Positions 50,725 through 59,271 are shown, counted from the first letter of the stretch. The stretch is DNA of 64,000 bases from Levilactobacillus tujiorum (GCF_012641185.1 NZ_JAAXLK010000013.1:18396-82395); one strand, 5' to 3'. Numbers and translations: made by a program. Notes: generated by a model not told the origin, from the sequence alone.

Positions 50725-51759
50725 ATGTTTCTTATTGATACGAATCGGCAGGGTCAGGTTGTGACCGATGCCATTGTCAATCAGTCAATCGATAATTATT
50801 TGGTCAACGATCTACAGCTTCCCGGGCACGGCCTGATGATGTATGTTAATCGCCCAGCGGTGATCGTAGGCATCAATCAGAATGTGACGGCGGAGGTGGA
50901 TTTTCACTATCTTGCCAAGCATGATGTTCAGCTCGTTCGGCGAACCTCTGGTGGGGGTGCCGTCTACCATGACGAACGGAATCTGATCTTCGAGCACATC
51001 GTTAATGGTGATCCGCAGGACGGCTCGAAATTTGGTGATTATACGGTCTTTGCGGCACCAGTACTTAAGGCGTTGGCAGCCATGGGCGTAGCTAATTTAG
51101 CTATCAGTCAGAAAAGTAATCTAGTGGTTAATGATCGGAAATTTTCCGGCATGACCATGTTTAAAAATGGTGAGGGGTATGCCGCCGGTGGAACCATCAT
51201 GTATGATTTAAATGTTGATGCCGCTCGGCAAGCGTTGATCCCGGCGCCTAAACGGTCTCATCGGGGCGTGGCCTCTAACCGGGTACCCATTACGAATCTT
51301 CGCCAGTATCTGGCGCCGGAGTATCAAAACTTAGATATCCAGGCGTTTAAGACGGCCTTACTCTGCCATATTTTCGAGGTGGACCGGTTAGATGAGGTGG
51401 AGACCTACCATCTGACTGAGCACGACTGGGCAGTGATTGATCAGCGCTTAGCCGAGAAATATAACACGGATGCGTGGAACTTCGGCGCTAATCCAGGATT
51501 CCGAGACTATCAACGCTTAACGCTGCCCACGGGACAACTTCACGTCAACTTTACCAAACGGCAGGATCAGCTGCGGGCGGTTGCCTTATTTGGCACGGTG
51601 GGGACGCCAGATGCTCTCCACGATATTGCCGAACAGTTGACCGGACAGCCAACGACGGTCGCGGCCATTCAGGCGGTCCTCCAGCAGCCAGAGGTACTTG
51701 CTATCTTGGGCGCTGCGGCGGTCGCACCATTAACCGAAATTTTAACAAAGAAGGCATAG
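50725..51759 (+). CDS. lplA: Lipoate-protein ligase
   Basis: The 344-residue protein has the ligase motifs RRTSGGGAVYHDERNLIF, KFSGMTMFKNGEGYAAGGTIMYD and a C-terminal accessory domain. It activates lipoate with ATP and attaches it to lipoyl-domain lysines. ATG 50725 follows AAGGAGGGCG; the frame is open upstream to 50662 without support. It is divergent from the GcvH-like gene, which is a likely substrate. Confidence 0.93.
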   Translation: MFLIDTNRQGQVVTDAIVNQSIDNYLVNDLQLPGHGLMMYVNRPAVIVGINQNVTAEVDFHYLAKHDVQLVRRTSGGGAVYHDERNLIFEHIVNGDPQDGSKFGDYTVFAAPVLKALAAMGVANLAISQKSNLVVNDRKFSGMTMFKNGEGYAAGGTIMYDLNVDAARQALIPAPKRSHRGVASNRVPITNLRQYLAPEYQNLDIQAFKTALLCHIFEVDRLDEVETYHLTEHDWAVIDQRLAEKYNTDAWNFGANPGFRDYQRLTLPTGQLHVNFTKRQDQLRAVALFGTVGTPDALHDIAEQLTGQPTTVAAIQAVLQQPEVLAILGAAAVAPLTEILTKKA

Positions 51760-51760
51760 T

Positions 51761-52069
51761 ATGAAGGCGAAGTATGAAGTAAACCAGTACGTGGGCGTCC
51801 CAGTGGCCGCCAACGCATCTGGTAAGTATGAAATCAAACGCGAACCGGACGGCGCCTTTAAGCTCCATTCGTGGCGTACGGGTCGACACAGTAAGGGCAA
51901 GTACCGCGGCGTTGGCCAAATCTTTTTAACGGAAAATAACTTAAAGGTGGCGGTTGTGGCGGCTTACCCGGTGCCTTACAAGGAACGGCATGGGTACACG
52001 CCTATGGCACGGTTGACCAGTGAGTTCGTCGATGACGATGTCTTACAGATGGCCCAAGCGCAACTCTAG
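51761..52069 (+). CDS. Small protein of unknown function downstream of lplA
   Basis: The 102-residue protein begins one base after the lplA stop and has an AAGAAGG site. It is basic in the first half (SWRTGRHSKGKYRGVGQIF) and acidic at the end. I recognise no domain. Tight spacing implies co-transcription with lplA. Confidence 0.75.
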   Translation: MKAKYEVNQYVGVPVAANASGKYEIKREPDGAFKLHSWRTGRHSKGKYRGVGQIFLTENNLKVAVVAAYPVPYKERHGYTPMARLTSEFVDDDVLQMAQAQL

Positions 52070-52084
52070 TAACAATAGTGAATC

Positions 52085-52385
52085 TAAAACTGGGCAACTT
52101 GGTGGCCCTTTCCGCCTTGCCGGTCGGCAGATATGGGCTGGAGCGGTGCGCCTGAACCCATATCTACCGGCCTCACGGATAATGTGGTGTTCTTGGCTGG
52201 CTGAGATAATGACCGTTATAATCGCTAGTAGTTGAATGGGGCTCCGCACTTCTCAACCATTGGTATGGTAAAACACTACCAAAGCCGTAGGAGGGCAGAG
52301 ATGGAGCCAGCTGAGCCGGAGGACCGTTTCTCAGGCCGCAGGCGATCCCCACAGCAGGCGGAATCTCTGACAGCCGGAGTGCGAC
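52085..52385 (+). repeat. Structured intergenic element, copy B
   Basis: The 3' part (52287-52376) matches copy A: 24 of 27 bases in the first block, then 61 of 64 from 52313, without the 77-base insert seen in copy A. The 5' part has a long hairpin near 52115-52172 (CCGGT and AGATATGGG pairing with CCCATATCT and ACCGG). Its loop contains GAGCGGTGCG, comparable to the GAGCGGT loop of copy A despite a different stem. No coding frame is supported. Confidence 0.68.
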
Positions 52386-52452
52386 CAATTCACACCAATT
52401 TAATGGCGTGAACTATTACTGGTAATTAGTAGCCGGAGCGCGAGCAGCACAT

Positions 52453-52516
52453 AAAAAACCGCAACGAAGCGGTTGACATCAGTTTAGCTGACGTTAGCCC
52501 TATCGTTGCGGTTTTT
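52453..52516. terminator. Bidirectional terminator
   Basis: AAAAACCGCAACGA pairs with TCGTTGCGGTTTTT around a 35-base structured loop. It ends the facing oppA-like gene and any transcript from lplA. Confidence 0.85.
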
Positions 52517-52528
52517 ATTGTCGTTCAA

Positions 52529-54181
52529 CTATTTCACAAAGTAAGCACTTTTGAAGTTGGACTGCGTTCCGATCGTATTGTAAATGACCCCGTTGAGTTT
52601 AGGATTAACCAGATAGGTGCTGGCGGGCTGTATAAGTGGCGTGACGCCCTGTTCCTTCATCAGCACCCCATCAGCGGCAAGTAGTGTGTGCCACCGCTTA
52701 GAATTGAAGCTGGGGGCATTACTGGCTTGATCAATGAGGCGGTCGTAAGTCTTGTTCGACCAGTGGCCGATGTTGGCAGAGTTATTGCTGGTAAATAGGG
52801 ACAGAATAGCCAGTGGATCGGCATATTGGGCCCGTTGTGTCGTCAATGTGAGGTCTGAATTCACCGGCGCTGCTAAGGTATTAATCGTTTGCTCGCGTTC
52901 CTTTAGGCTAAGGGTGAGCCCCGGGAGATGCTTTTCCAGCTGATGCCGGAGTGCCTTGGCAGCGGCAGCGCTGTTGGTGCCATCCAAATAGCTGAGTGAC
53001 AGGGTGAGGCGGTCCGTATGGGCACGTTTAAGGGCCAGACGCCATTCTCGTTTAGCCACCTGCGGCTGATAAGCCAGCGCCCTTTGCTCGGGTTGCGCTG
53101 CGGCAAAGTCAGCGGTGCCTTTGAGGCCACGGCTTAATCCCGCCGGAACCACGCCCTGAGCCGTTAGCGACGTGTTGCCATAGACCTGCTTAACCAACGC
53201 CTTACGGTCGATGGCGTGGGAAATGGCTAGGCGCGCACGTTTCTGCTGCAAGACGTGGTTAACCTGGGCGTTGCGACCGTGTTGCCGATAATTGAGTAAC
53301 AGCATCTTAGAATAAGGCCGTGCCGTGTAGTCCGCCTGTTTTTCGTAGTATTTCAGGTCGGCTTTCCCCAGCAAACGCATTTCATCCAACTTGCCGTTAT
53401 CGTAAGCCTTCCAAGCGGCATCCGCGGTGTGGTAGGTTTTAACGTTAATGCGACTAAGATAAACGTGTTGGCGGTCCCAGTAATGGGGGTTAGGCACCAT
53501 GTGCCAGTGATTAGCGGTGCTGCCTTTGGTGGTCACCATAAAGGGACCGGCGTAGACCTGGTAGCGGGGCTTAGTCGCATAACGTTTACCGTATTTTTCA
53601 GCGATTCGTTGATTTTGCGGACCAAATAACGGATAAGCTAATTTTTGCGGCAGTTCTGCCATCGGGTGATCGAGTTGCACGACCAACTTGAACTTGCTGG
53701 GTGCGGAAACACCTAACGCTTGGGCGGGCAATTGGCCGTCGAGAATCTCACGAGCATTCTTAATCCCATCGAAGAGATCGGCCTCAGGTGCCTTGGTCTT
53801 CGGTGCCAGAGCGCGGCGCCAAGCGAAGACAAAATCAGGCGCGGTGATGAGGTCACCATTACTCCAGTAAGAATCCTTCCACAAAGTAAAGGTGTAAGTG
53901 GTTTTATCAGCACTGATCTTGACCTTTTTGGCTAATGCCAGGGTAGTGCGATTGTTGCTGTTGGCTTGGTAGAGGCCCTCAATGGTGTTGTTGAGCCGGC
54001 CGAATTGAGTCAGTTTATCCGTATCTAAAGTGGTTAGGGGATGATTCGAGGCTAAGTTGAGCACTTGATGATTAGCCATCACGCCCTTGCTATCACTGGG
54101 CGTATCTGTTTCGTGGCTGATCGAACAACCACTGAGTATACTGCAAAACAACAAGATAATAAGTATTCCCCAACGTTTCAA
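52529..54181 (-). CDS. Oligopeptide-binding lipoprotein, second OppA-like protein
   Basis: The 550-residue protein has the lipobox LSGC (Cys19) and SBP family 5 features (YWSNGDLITAPDFVFAWRR; MVPNPHYWDR). It is related to the OppA at 41.8 kb but clearly diverged. TTG at 54181 lies five bases after GGAGGAG. A minus-strand promoter is present (54326-54354), but there is no leader peptide or terminator like that of the other oppA. No permease or ATPase genes are adjacent. Confidence 0.9.
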   Translation of the reverse strand: MKRWGILIILLFCSILSGCSISHETDTPSDSKGVMANHQVLNLASNHPLTTLDTDKLTQFGRLNNTIEGLYQANSNNRTTLALAKKVKISADKTTYTFTLWKDSYWSNGDLITAPDFVFAWRRALAPKTKAPEADLFDGIKNAREILDGQLPAQALGVSAPSKFKLVVQLDHPMAELPQKLAYPLFGPQNQRIAEKYGKRYATKPRYQVYAGPFMVTTKGSTANHWHMVPNPHYWDRQHVYLSRINVKTYHTADAAWKAYDNGKLDEMRLLGKADLKYYEKQADYTARPYSKMLLLNYRQHGRNAQVNHVLQQKRARLAISHAIDRKALVKQVYGNTSLTAQGVVPAGLSRGLKGTADFAAAQPEQRALAYQPQVAKREWRLALKRAHTDRLTLSLSYLDGTNSAAAAKALRHQLEKHLPGLTLSLKEREQTINTLAAPVNSDLTLTTQRAQYADPLAILSLFTSNNSANIGHWSNKTYDRLIDQASNAPSFNSKRWHTLLAADGVLMKEQGVTPLIQPASTYLVNPKLNGVIYNTIGTQSNFKSAYFVK

Positions 54182-54325
54182 GGTGTCTCCTCCGATATTG
54201 AGTAATTGACGTGATCATTTGTAATGGGCCGGGTCACCCTGGATGGCTGGGCACAGGCGCGTAGATAAGTCGTTCTGTCGCCGAAATTGCGCCATCACCG
54301 GGGTTGGTCGACTGATTCTTCCCTG

Positions 54326-54354
54326 ATAATAGGGGAGAGTGGCCGCCTCGTCAA
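54326..54354 (-). promoter_or_regulatory. Promoter of the second oppA-like gene
   Basis: On the minus strand TTGACG (54349-54354) and TATTAT (54326-54331) have a 17-base spacer. Confidence 0.7.
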
Positions 54355-54374
54355 GGATTAGTTGGGCAGTAAAC

Positions 54375-54403
54375 TTGTCGCGGTTCAGGGAATTCGCTAG
54401 AAT
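54375..54403 (+). promoter_or_regulatory. Promoter of mutY
   Basis: TTGTCG (54375-54380) and TAGAAT (54398-54403) have a 17-base spacer, 26 bases before the start codon. Confidence 0.7.
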
Positions 54404-54429
54404 AATGGCAATAAGGACGGTGGCACTCT

Positions 54430-55569
54430 ATGGAAAAATGGTCGGCGGCAACGATCCGCGACTTTCGACAAACTTTGTTGGCTTGGTATGATGCGAAGGG
54501 CCGGGATCTTCCCTGGCGACATGGCCGTAATCCTTACCATACTTGGATTAGCGAAGTGATGCTCCAACAAACGCAAGTGAATACGGTCATTCCCTATTAT
54601 GAAAAGTTCTTAGCAACGTTTCCCACGGTAGCCGATCTGGCTGCGGCGGACGAACCGACCCTATTGAAAGTGTGGCAGGGGTTAGGCTATTACTCACGGG
54701 CACGCAATTTACAACGGGCAGCGCAGCAACTGATGACGGATTATCATGGTGAGTGGCCCCAGACGGCCGCAGAACTAGAAGACCTAGTGGGCATCGGACC
54801 GTACACGGCTAGTGCGATTGCCAGCATTGCCTTTGATCAAGTGGTGCCAGCGGTGGATGGAAATGCCTTTCGGGTCTTTGCCCGACTGCTCATGATTGAC
54901 GCCGATATCGCCAAGCCCAAGACGCGCCAACTATTTACACAGATTATTCAACCAATCGTTGATCCTAAGCGGCCAGGCGCCTTTAATCAGGCGATCATGG
55001 ATCTCGGGTCCAGTTACATGACCGCGAAGAATCCTGATCCAGAACATTCGCCAGTCAAGGCATTCGACGCGTCCTATCGAGCAGGCCGGGTGCTGGACTT
55101 TCCCGTTAAGACGAAGAAACCGCGGCCCAAGCCAATGGCCTACTATGGTTTAGTGATTCATTCGCCAGCGGGGTATTTGTTGGCCCAACGAGGTGCCAAC
55201 GAAATGCTAACGGGCTATTGGACTTTCCCGTTGATTTTAAAAGAGACGTTACAGAGCGACGAATCAACAGCGCCGGCGACTGTCGCAGAAGATATCGCTG
55301 AGATTGAACGGCGGTGGGTCGCGGAGTTTCAATTGCCACTGACCCTGACGTCAGTTGGCGGGCGGATAGTCAGTCATACCTATACCCATCAACGGTGGCA
55401 GGTCACACTTTTGATGGCGGACTTACCAACTGCGCGACCGCTGGATTTCTTCCCGGGAAAATGGGTGTCGGCGGCTGAGATTGCCGATTTACCGCTGCCC
55501 AAAGTGCAAGAAAAAATGATGCAGCGGTTTGCTAGTCAACGGGATTCACGGGCGTTCGAAAAGAATTAG
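54430..55569 (+). CDS. mutY: Adenine DNA glycosylase MutY, without iron-sulfur cluster
   Basis: The 379-residue protein has the catalytic Glu in EVMLQQTQV, the helix-hairpin-helix VGIGPYTASAIASIAF and the catalytic Asp in VPAVDGNAFRVFARL. A C-terminal NUDIX-like domain recognises 8-oxoguanine. The usual C-x6-C-x2-C-x5-C cluster is absent; the corresponding segment reads SSYMTAKNPDPEHSPVKAFD with no Cys. Cluster-less MutY proteins are known in some bacteria and protists. It removes A opposite 8-oxoG. GGACGGTGG precedes the ATG. Confidence 0.94.
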   Translation: MEKWSAATIRDFRQTLLAWYDAKGRDLPWRHGRNPYHTWISEVMLQQTQVNTVIPYYEKFLATFPTVADLAAADEPTLLKVWQGLGYYSRARNLQRAAQQLMTDYHGEWPQTAAELEDLVGIGPYTASAIASIAFDQVVPAVDGNAFRVFARLLMIDADIAKPKTRQLFTQIIQPIVDPKRPGAFNQAIMDLGSSYMTAKNPDPEHSPVKAFDASYRAGRVLDFPVKTKKPRPKPMAYYGLVIHSPAGYLLAQRGANEMLTGYWTFPLILKETLQSDESTAPATVAEDIAEIERRWVAEFQLPLTLTSVGGRIVSHTYTHQRWQVTLLMADLPTARPLDFFPGKWVSAAEIADLPLPKVQEKMMQRFASQRDSRAFEKN

Positions 55570-55639
55570 TTTCAGTCGAGCGTTATTTGCTGTATTATCT
55601 AGTTAAACTGAAAACGGATTCTTGAGGGAGTGGGTAGTC

Positions 55640-55960
55640 ATGCAAACGATTTTTGATGTGTTAAAGACAGTTTCCGTCAATCATCAGGAAGTAGAGAGTC
55701 ATCAGGTGGTAGTGACGGATGAAAAGGGAAAACCCAATGGCTTGTTGACCGATCTGTTGCGGGACTTAATTGATAATGCACTGTTGTTTGTGGCGTTGCG
55801 CGACGTGAGTTCAGCTTCCGGATTGATCGAGCAATTAAAGACGCATACGCCGTTGCCTGACGACGTTTTATCAGAATACGGTAAGATCTTAGGGGAACGG
55901 TGCTATGGCCTTAATTTCGCCCCTAAAAAGGGTCAGATCGAGCTGATTGTTCGGCGCTAG
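55640..55960 (+). CDS. Small protein of unknown function
   Basis: The 106-residue protein starts at 55640 after GAGGGAG; a start at 55622 would overlap that site. It has an alternating helical and strand pattern (LLTDLLRDLIDNALLFVALRDV) but no domain I recognise. A hydrolase gene follows after 11 bases, so the two are probably co-transcribed. Confidence 0.72.
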   Translation: MQTIFDVLKTVSVNHQEVESHQVVVTDEKGKPNGLLTDLLRDLIDNALLFVALRDVSSASGLIEQLKTHTPLPDDVLSEYGKILGERCYGLNFAPKKGQIELIVRR

Positions 55961-55971
55961 GAGGAAGACAC

Positions 55972-56580
55972 GTGGCTGATGACTTAATCGAAACGGCGCC
56001 CGGTGCGAATACAGCCCCACCAGTATTGCTCCTGCAAGGCACCGGCGGAACTAATACGGAGATGCTGAATTTTGGGCGGCGATTGGCGTCCCAGAGTCCG
56101 TTGATTACGATTGCTGGCCGCTGTGGCACGGGAGCAGAACGCCAATATTATCGGCAAACCGCTGCCGGACCAGTAGACGCCGAACAAGTGGCCGCGGCAG
56201 CGCAGTGGCTGGGCGCAGAAGTTACCCGCATCTGTCAGCAGCATCGTTGGGCAATTGACGAACTGGTAACGGTCGGTTATTCTAATGGCGCGGCCATGGC
56301 AGCTTACGGCATTCGGACGGGGGATTTACCCGGCCAGCGTGCGCTGCTGTTCCACCCACTGTGGTTGGCGACGCCTCAGCGGGTGCAACGGCAGAATTAT
56401 TTGGCATGGTTATCTGCGGGGCAACGCGATCCGCTAGTTACTGTGGATACGGTCGCTCAGGTTGCGGCGGATTGTGAGAAAAGTGGGGTCCACACCACAC
56501 TTTTTCAGACCGGGGGCAGTCATATGTTGACGCCCCAAGAAGTTGCGGCAGCGAAAGACTGGTTATCGGAAAATAATTAG
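55972..56580 (+). CDS. Alpha/beta hydrolase, phospholipase/carboxylesterase type
   Basis: The 202-residue protein has the nucleophile elbow GYSNGAAMA (Ser), an LLQGTGGTN oxyanion segment, an Asp in GQRDPLV and the His in GGSHML. It resembles predicted esterases of the YpfH/YtaP group. GTG at 55972 follows AGGAGGAAG. Confidence 0.9.
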   Translation: MADDLIETAPGANTAPPVLLLQGTGGTNTEMLNFGRRLASQSPLITIAGRCGTGAERQYYRQTAAGPVDAEQVAAAAQWLGAEVTRICQQHRWAIDELVTVGYSNGAAMAAYGIRTGDLPGQRALLFHPLWLATPQRVQRQNYLAWLSAGQRDPLVTVDTVAQVAADCEKSGVHTTLFQTGGSHMLTPQEVAAAKDWLSENN

Positions 56581-56620
56581 CACCTTATCAAAAATACTTT
56601 GAAAATATCGAGGTTTGCAT

Positions 56621-56649
56621 TTGCTATTCTGGGAAATACCTGTTATCCT
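56621..56649 (+). promoter_or_regulatory. Promoter of the cold-shock gene
   Basis: TTGCTA (56621-56626) and TATCCT (56644-56649) have a 17-base spacer, giving a leader of about 117 bases. A long structured leader is typical of cold-shock genes. Confidence 0.6.
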
Positions 56650-56772
56650 ATGGTTAATGTATTTATGGTTCGGAAGTTTTAAAGGCTCGACGTTCTTATA
56701 AGAATGGCTCCTTTTTACCCCAGCTTTCAAATGCAAATATTATTGCGCTATGCGCATGGAGGTTTCATTCTT

Positions 56773-56976
56773 ATGGAACAAGGTACTGTTAAATGGTTCA
56801 ACGCTGATAAAGGTTACGGCTTCATCACTTTGGAAAACGGCTCAGACGTTTTCGTTCACTTCTCTGCTATCAACAGTGAAGGCTTCAAGACGCTTGAAGA
56901 AGGCCAACACGTATCCCTTGATGTAGAACAAGGCGACCGTGGCCCACAAGCTGCTAACGTTACGGTAGTTGACTAA
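56773..56976 (+). CDS. csp: Cold-shock protein
   Basis: The 67-residue protein has the RNA-binding motifs KGYGFITL (RNP1) and VFVHFSAI (RNP2) of a five-strand OB fold. It acts as an RNA chaperone. ATG 56773 follows GGAGG by ten bases; an upstream frame to 56704 is leader sequence. Confidence 0.96.
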   Translation: MEQGTVKWFNADKGYGFITLENGSDVFVHFSAINSEGFKTLEEGQHVSLDVEQGDRGPQAANVTVVD

Positions 56977-56996
56977 TTTACATTAGCCTAAATCGT

Positions 56997-57030
56997 AAAA
57001 AACCATCAACTTCGGTTGGTGGTTTTTTTC
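56997..57030 (+). terminator. Terminator of csp
   Basis: AACCATCAAC-TTCG-GTTGGTGGTT with a UUCG tetraloop is followed by seven T residues. Confidence 0.92.
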
Positions 57031-57122
57031 TGTGCATTTAGTTATCAGCTGAAAGGTGAATTACTTGTGTTGTTGCGCCCCGCAGTTTATGATGGGACTA
57101 AATCAATGAGGCGGTGATAGTT

Positions 57123-57362
57123 GTGAGTGAAAAGATTTTTTCCAAGAGTGAGTTAGCCAAGTTTGACGGGCAGCAGGGTCAACCAGCCTACGTGGCGATT
57201 GATGGCGTTGTTTATGATGTTTCGGGTGTCGAGGCTTGGGCGGGTGGTAAGCACCACGGAAACTTAGCCGGGCAAGAACTGACCAGCGTGATTGATGGTC
57301 AGTCACCGCATGGTCGAAAAGTTCTGGCCAAATTACCAGTTGTCGGCAAATACGAAGCGTAG
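57123..57362 (+). CDS. Cytochrome b5-like heme/steroid-binding domain protein
   Basis: The 79-residue protein is a lone cytochrome b5-like domain: FSKSELAKFDGQQGQPAYVAIDGVVYDVSG, then GGKHHGNLAG and SPHG, whose His residues could bind heme. It has no membrane anchor. I prefer GTG 57123 because GAGGCGG is nine bases upstream; GTG 57114 is an alternative. Its partner is unknown. Confidence 0.88.
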   Translation: MSEKIFSKSELAKFDGQQGQPAYVAIDGVVYDVSGVEAWAGGKHHGNLAGQELTSVIDGQSPHGRKVLAKLPVVGKYEA

Positions 57363-57430
57363 ATAGAGACGTGGTCGGCTAAGTTAAGCCGGCTTTTTAT
57401 TTTGGCTCATAGTTAGTTGTGAAAAGAGAC

Positions 57431-57462
57431 AAAAAATCGGAAAAGTCGACTGACTTTCCCGA
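57431..57462 (-). terminator. Terminator of tRNA-Arg
   Basis: On the minus strand ATCGGGAAAGTC pairs with GACTTTTCCGAT and is followed by TTTTTT. Confidence 0.85.
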
Positions 57463-57476
57463 TCCAGTGATCATGA

Positions 57477-57550
57477 TGTCGCAAGAGAGATTCGAACCCT
57501 CGACCTACGGTTTAGAAGACCGTTGCTCTATCCAGCTGAGCTATTGCGAC
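57477..57550 (-). tRNA. tRNA-Arg (TCT anticodon)
   Basis: The 74-base minus-strand sequence folds as a tRNA. The acceptor stem is GTCGCAA with TTGCGAC, the D loop is AGCTCAGCTGGATAGAGC, the anticodon loop CTTCTAA presents TCT, and the T loop is GGGTTCGAATC. The discriminator is A and CCA is not encoded. It reads AGA arginine codons. Confidence 0.95.
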
Positions 57551-57668
57551 CTAAAGTTAGCTAAGCACCAACAACTTCTTAATTATAGAGAAGCCATTGC
57601 GCCGTGTCAATTGCCGATTAGCGGGGTAAACTGGTTGACAGGACGCCGAACGGTTCGCTAGAGTGGAG

Positions 57669-57992
57669 ATGGATCAGCTAGGTGGTATGGTGATGGTGGT
57701 CATTCATGTTGTTGCGGAAATTGTGGTTCTCTTTGCCACAATCTGCATTATCTATTATTTCTTTCAGATCACACAGGGCTTGGGAAATAAGCGACAGAAC
57801 TTCGTGTACTGTTTATCCGCGGTGATTGTATTATTGTTGGCCGCTCCGGTAGCAAACTGGTCGCGACAAAAGACGGGCAGTTCCACGGATCGAGTTTCCA
57901 ATCAGGTTCGTAAGGGCCAGCAGCATCATTCCCAGCCTGAGTCGCAGTCTAAACGGGAGTCGCGGCAATCGGCAAGCAGTACGACTGATTAG
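57669..57992 (+). CDS. Small membrane protein with two helices and a hydrophilic tail
   Basis: The protein of about 107 residues has two hydrophobic segments (MVMVVIHVVAEIVVLFATICI and FVYCLSAVIVLLLAAPVA) and a Ser/Gln/Arg-rich tail. The ribosome binding site is weak (AGAGTGGAG), and GTG 57663 is an alternative start. No family is recognised. Confidence 0.6.
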   Translation: MDQLGGMVMVVIHVVAEIVVLFATICIIYYFFQITQGLGNKRQNFVYCLSAVIVLLLAAPVANWSRQKTGSSTDRVSNQVRKGQQHHSQPESQSKRESRQSASSTTD

Positions 57993-58115
57993 TGAACAAT
58001 CTAATGATTTGCTAAAAATACCAAGATTTTCTAATTTTTATAACGGAATGCTTGCAATATTCCTGTAACATTTAGATAATATAACTGTAATCTAAAGTTG
58101 ACGGGGGGATTTGCT

Positions 58116-58268
58116 ATGCAAGCACTAGTTATTATTTTGTTCATTATTACTTTAGCCGGGATCGGGCAGTTGTATCTGAACAACCGGGAAGAATTCCGGA
58201 AGAACAGTAAGCACCTGGCAACCCGCGGAAGTAAATTTCACGATGATTCTAATCGCCGCTTAAGTTAA
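58116..58268 (+). CDS. Small single-helix membrane protein, 50 residues
   Basis: ATG 58116 follows GGGGGG by seven bases. The protein has an N-terminal membrane helix (ALVIILFIITLAGIGQLYL) and a basic, charged tail. A promoter (TTGCAA, 17 bases, GATAAT near 58052-58080) and a terminator at 58280-58312 frame it as a single-gene unit, which supports it being real. Confidence 0.75.
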   Translation: MQALVIILFIITLAGIGQLYLNNREEFRKNSKHLATRGSKFHDDSNRRLS

Positions 58269-58279
58269 TTCAGTCAACT

Positions 58280-58312
58280 GGTCGTTAGCTCCGCGCTAAG
58301 GGCCTTTTCTTT
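58280..58312 (+). terminator. Terminator of the small membrane gene
   Basis: GGTCGTTAGC pairs with GCTAAGGGCC and is followed by TTTTCTTTT. Confidence 0.8.
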
Positions 58313-58406
58313 TGGCCATTTTTCTACTGAGCGTGGTGGTCGCTGACACGTCGTGAAGTATGCTAAAGTAAGCGTAGTGATAAAACGTAAGGGAGTTGAT
58401 GGCTAA

Positions 58407-59099
58407 ATGACCACGTTAGTTTTAGTTTCCCATCCGCAGTTGGCGGATTCGACTAGTCAGCAGTTTTTGAAAGAAAGCTTGCCGAGTACTGGGGTCAAAT
58501 GGGAACATATCGAGGGTCAGCAAGCGTTAGATGTGGACCAAGAACAGGCCCAGTTGCGCCAGGCCGATCGCATTATTTTTCAATTTCCGCTTTATTGGTA
58601 TGCGGCACCGGCTGGTCTGAAGACGTGGGAAGATACGGTCTTGACGCGGACCTTCGTCTACGGCGACCATCGTTACCCTTTGGCCGGTAAGGAACTGGGC
58701 ATTGTTGTCACCACGGGGATGCCGCAACAGGCGTTCCAGCGTGGTGGTGCGGAGGGGCTGACGTTGGACGCGGTATTAGCGCCGTTAGCAGCGCTCGCTC
58801 ACCGGGCACGGATGACGTGGCTACCCGTTTTTCCCATTTATCAGTTTGGATATCTGGAAGAACCGGAAAAATTACAATTGGTCATCGACTATCAGCGTTA
58901 TCTGACACAACGCCAGCCGGACAGCTTGGCTAATCGGCAGGACTGGTTCGCCCAGCAGCTACCGGGAATGGTGGCCCACTTGCCGGCGGAACAACAGGCA
59001 ACGGGAAAGCTGATTGCCAGTGTGTTCGATCAAAATAGGGAACAGCTGGATCAGCTGACGGATACCTTGGCGATGATTAAGGAGCAGGAAGATGACTGA
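58407..59099 (+). CDS. Flavodoxin-fold NAD(P)H oxidoreductase
   Basis: The 230-residue protein has the KefF/MdaB-type fold: VLVSHPQLADSTSQQFL at the start and IIFQFPLYWYAAPAGLKTWEDTVLTRTFVYG, the quinone reductase signature. It reduces quinones or nitro compounds with FMN. AAGGGAG precedes the ATG. A small gene overlaps its last codons. Confidence 0.9.
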   Translation: MTTLVLVSHPQLADSTSQQFLKESLPSTGVKWEHIEGQQALDVDQEQAQLRQADRIIFQFPLYWYAAPAGLKTWEDTVLTRTFVYGDHRYPLAGKELGIVVTTGMPQQAFQRGGAEGLTLDAVLAPLAALAHRARMTWLPVFPIYQFGYLEEPEKLQLVIDYQRYLTQRQPDSLANRQDWFAQQLPGMVAHLPAEQQATGKLIASVFDQNREQLDQLTDTLAMIKEQEDD

Positions 59100-59271
59100 A
59101 CAATCAGAATGGCTACGCCAACAGATTGATCAACTGGCGGGCCAACAAGAAAAGTTTACGGAGCGGGCGTTTTGGTTGGCGCTAAAGAAAGTCACCGCTG
59201 AACAAGAACGCCGCAGTGATCAGCTCAGTGGTGAAGTAGATGGCCGGACTTGGCGGCCGGATCACTGGTAA
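59092..59271 (+). CDS. Small protein overlapping the oxidoreductase gene
   Basis: ATG 59092 lies inside the last codons of the upstream gene and eight bases after AAGGAG. The frame encodes 59 charged, helical residues (TEQSEWLRQQIDQLAGQQEK at the start) ending in WRPDHW. Overlap with a good ribosome binding site indicates translational coupling. No family is recognised. Confidence 0.72.
   Translation: MTEQSEWLRQQIDQLAGQQEKFTERAFWLALKKVTAEQERRSDQLSGEVDGRTWRPDHW

Noticed and set aside
57419..57661. 80-codon frame across the tRNA region
   Set aside because: It runs antisense through tRNA-Arg and its terminator and is not a gene.
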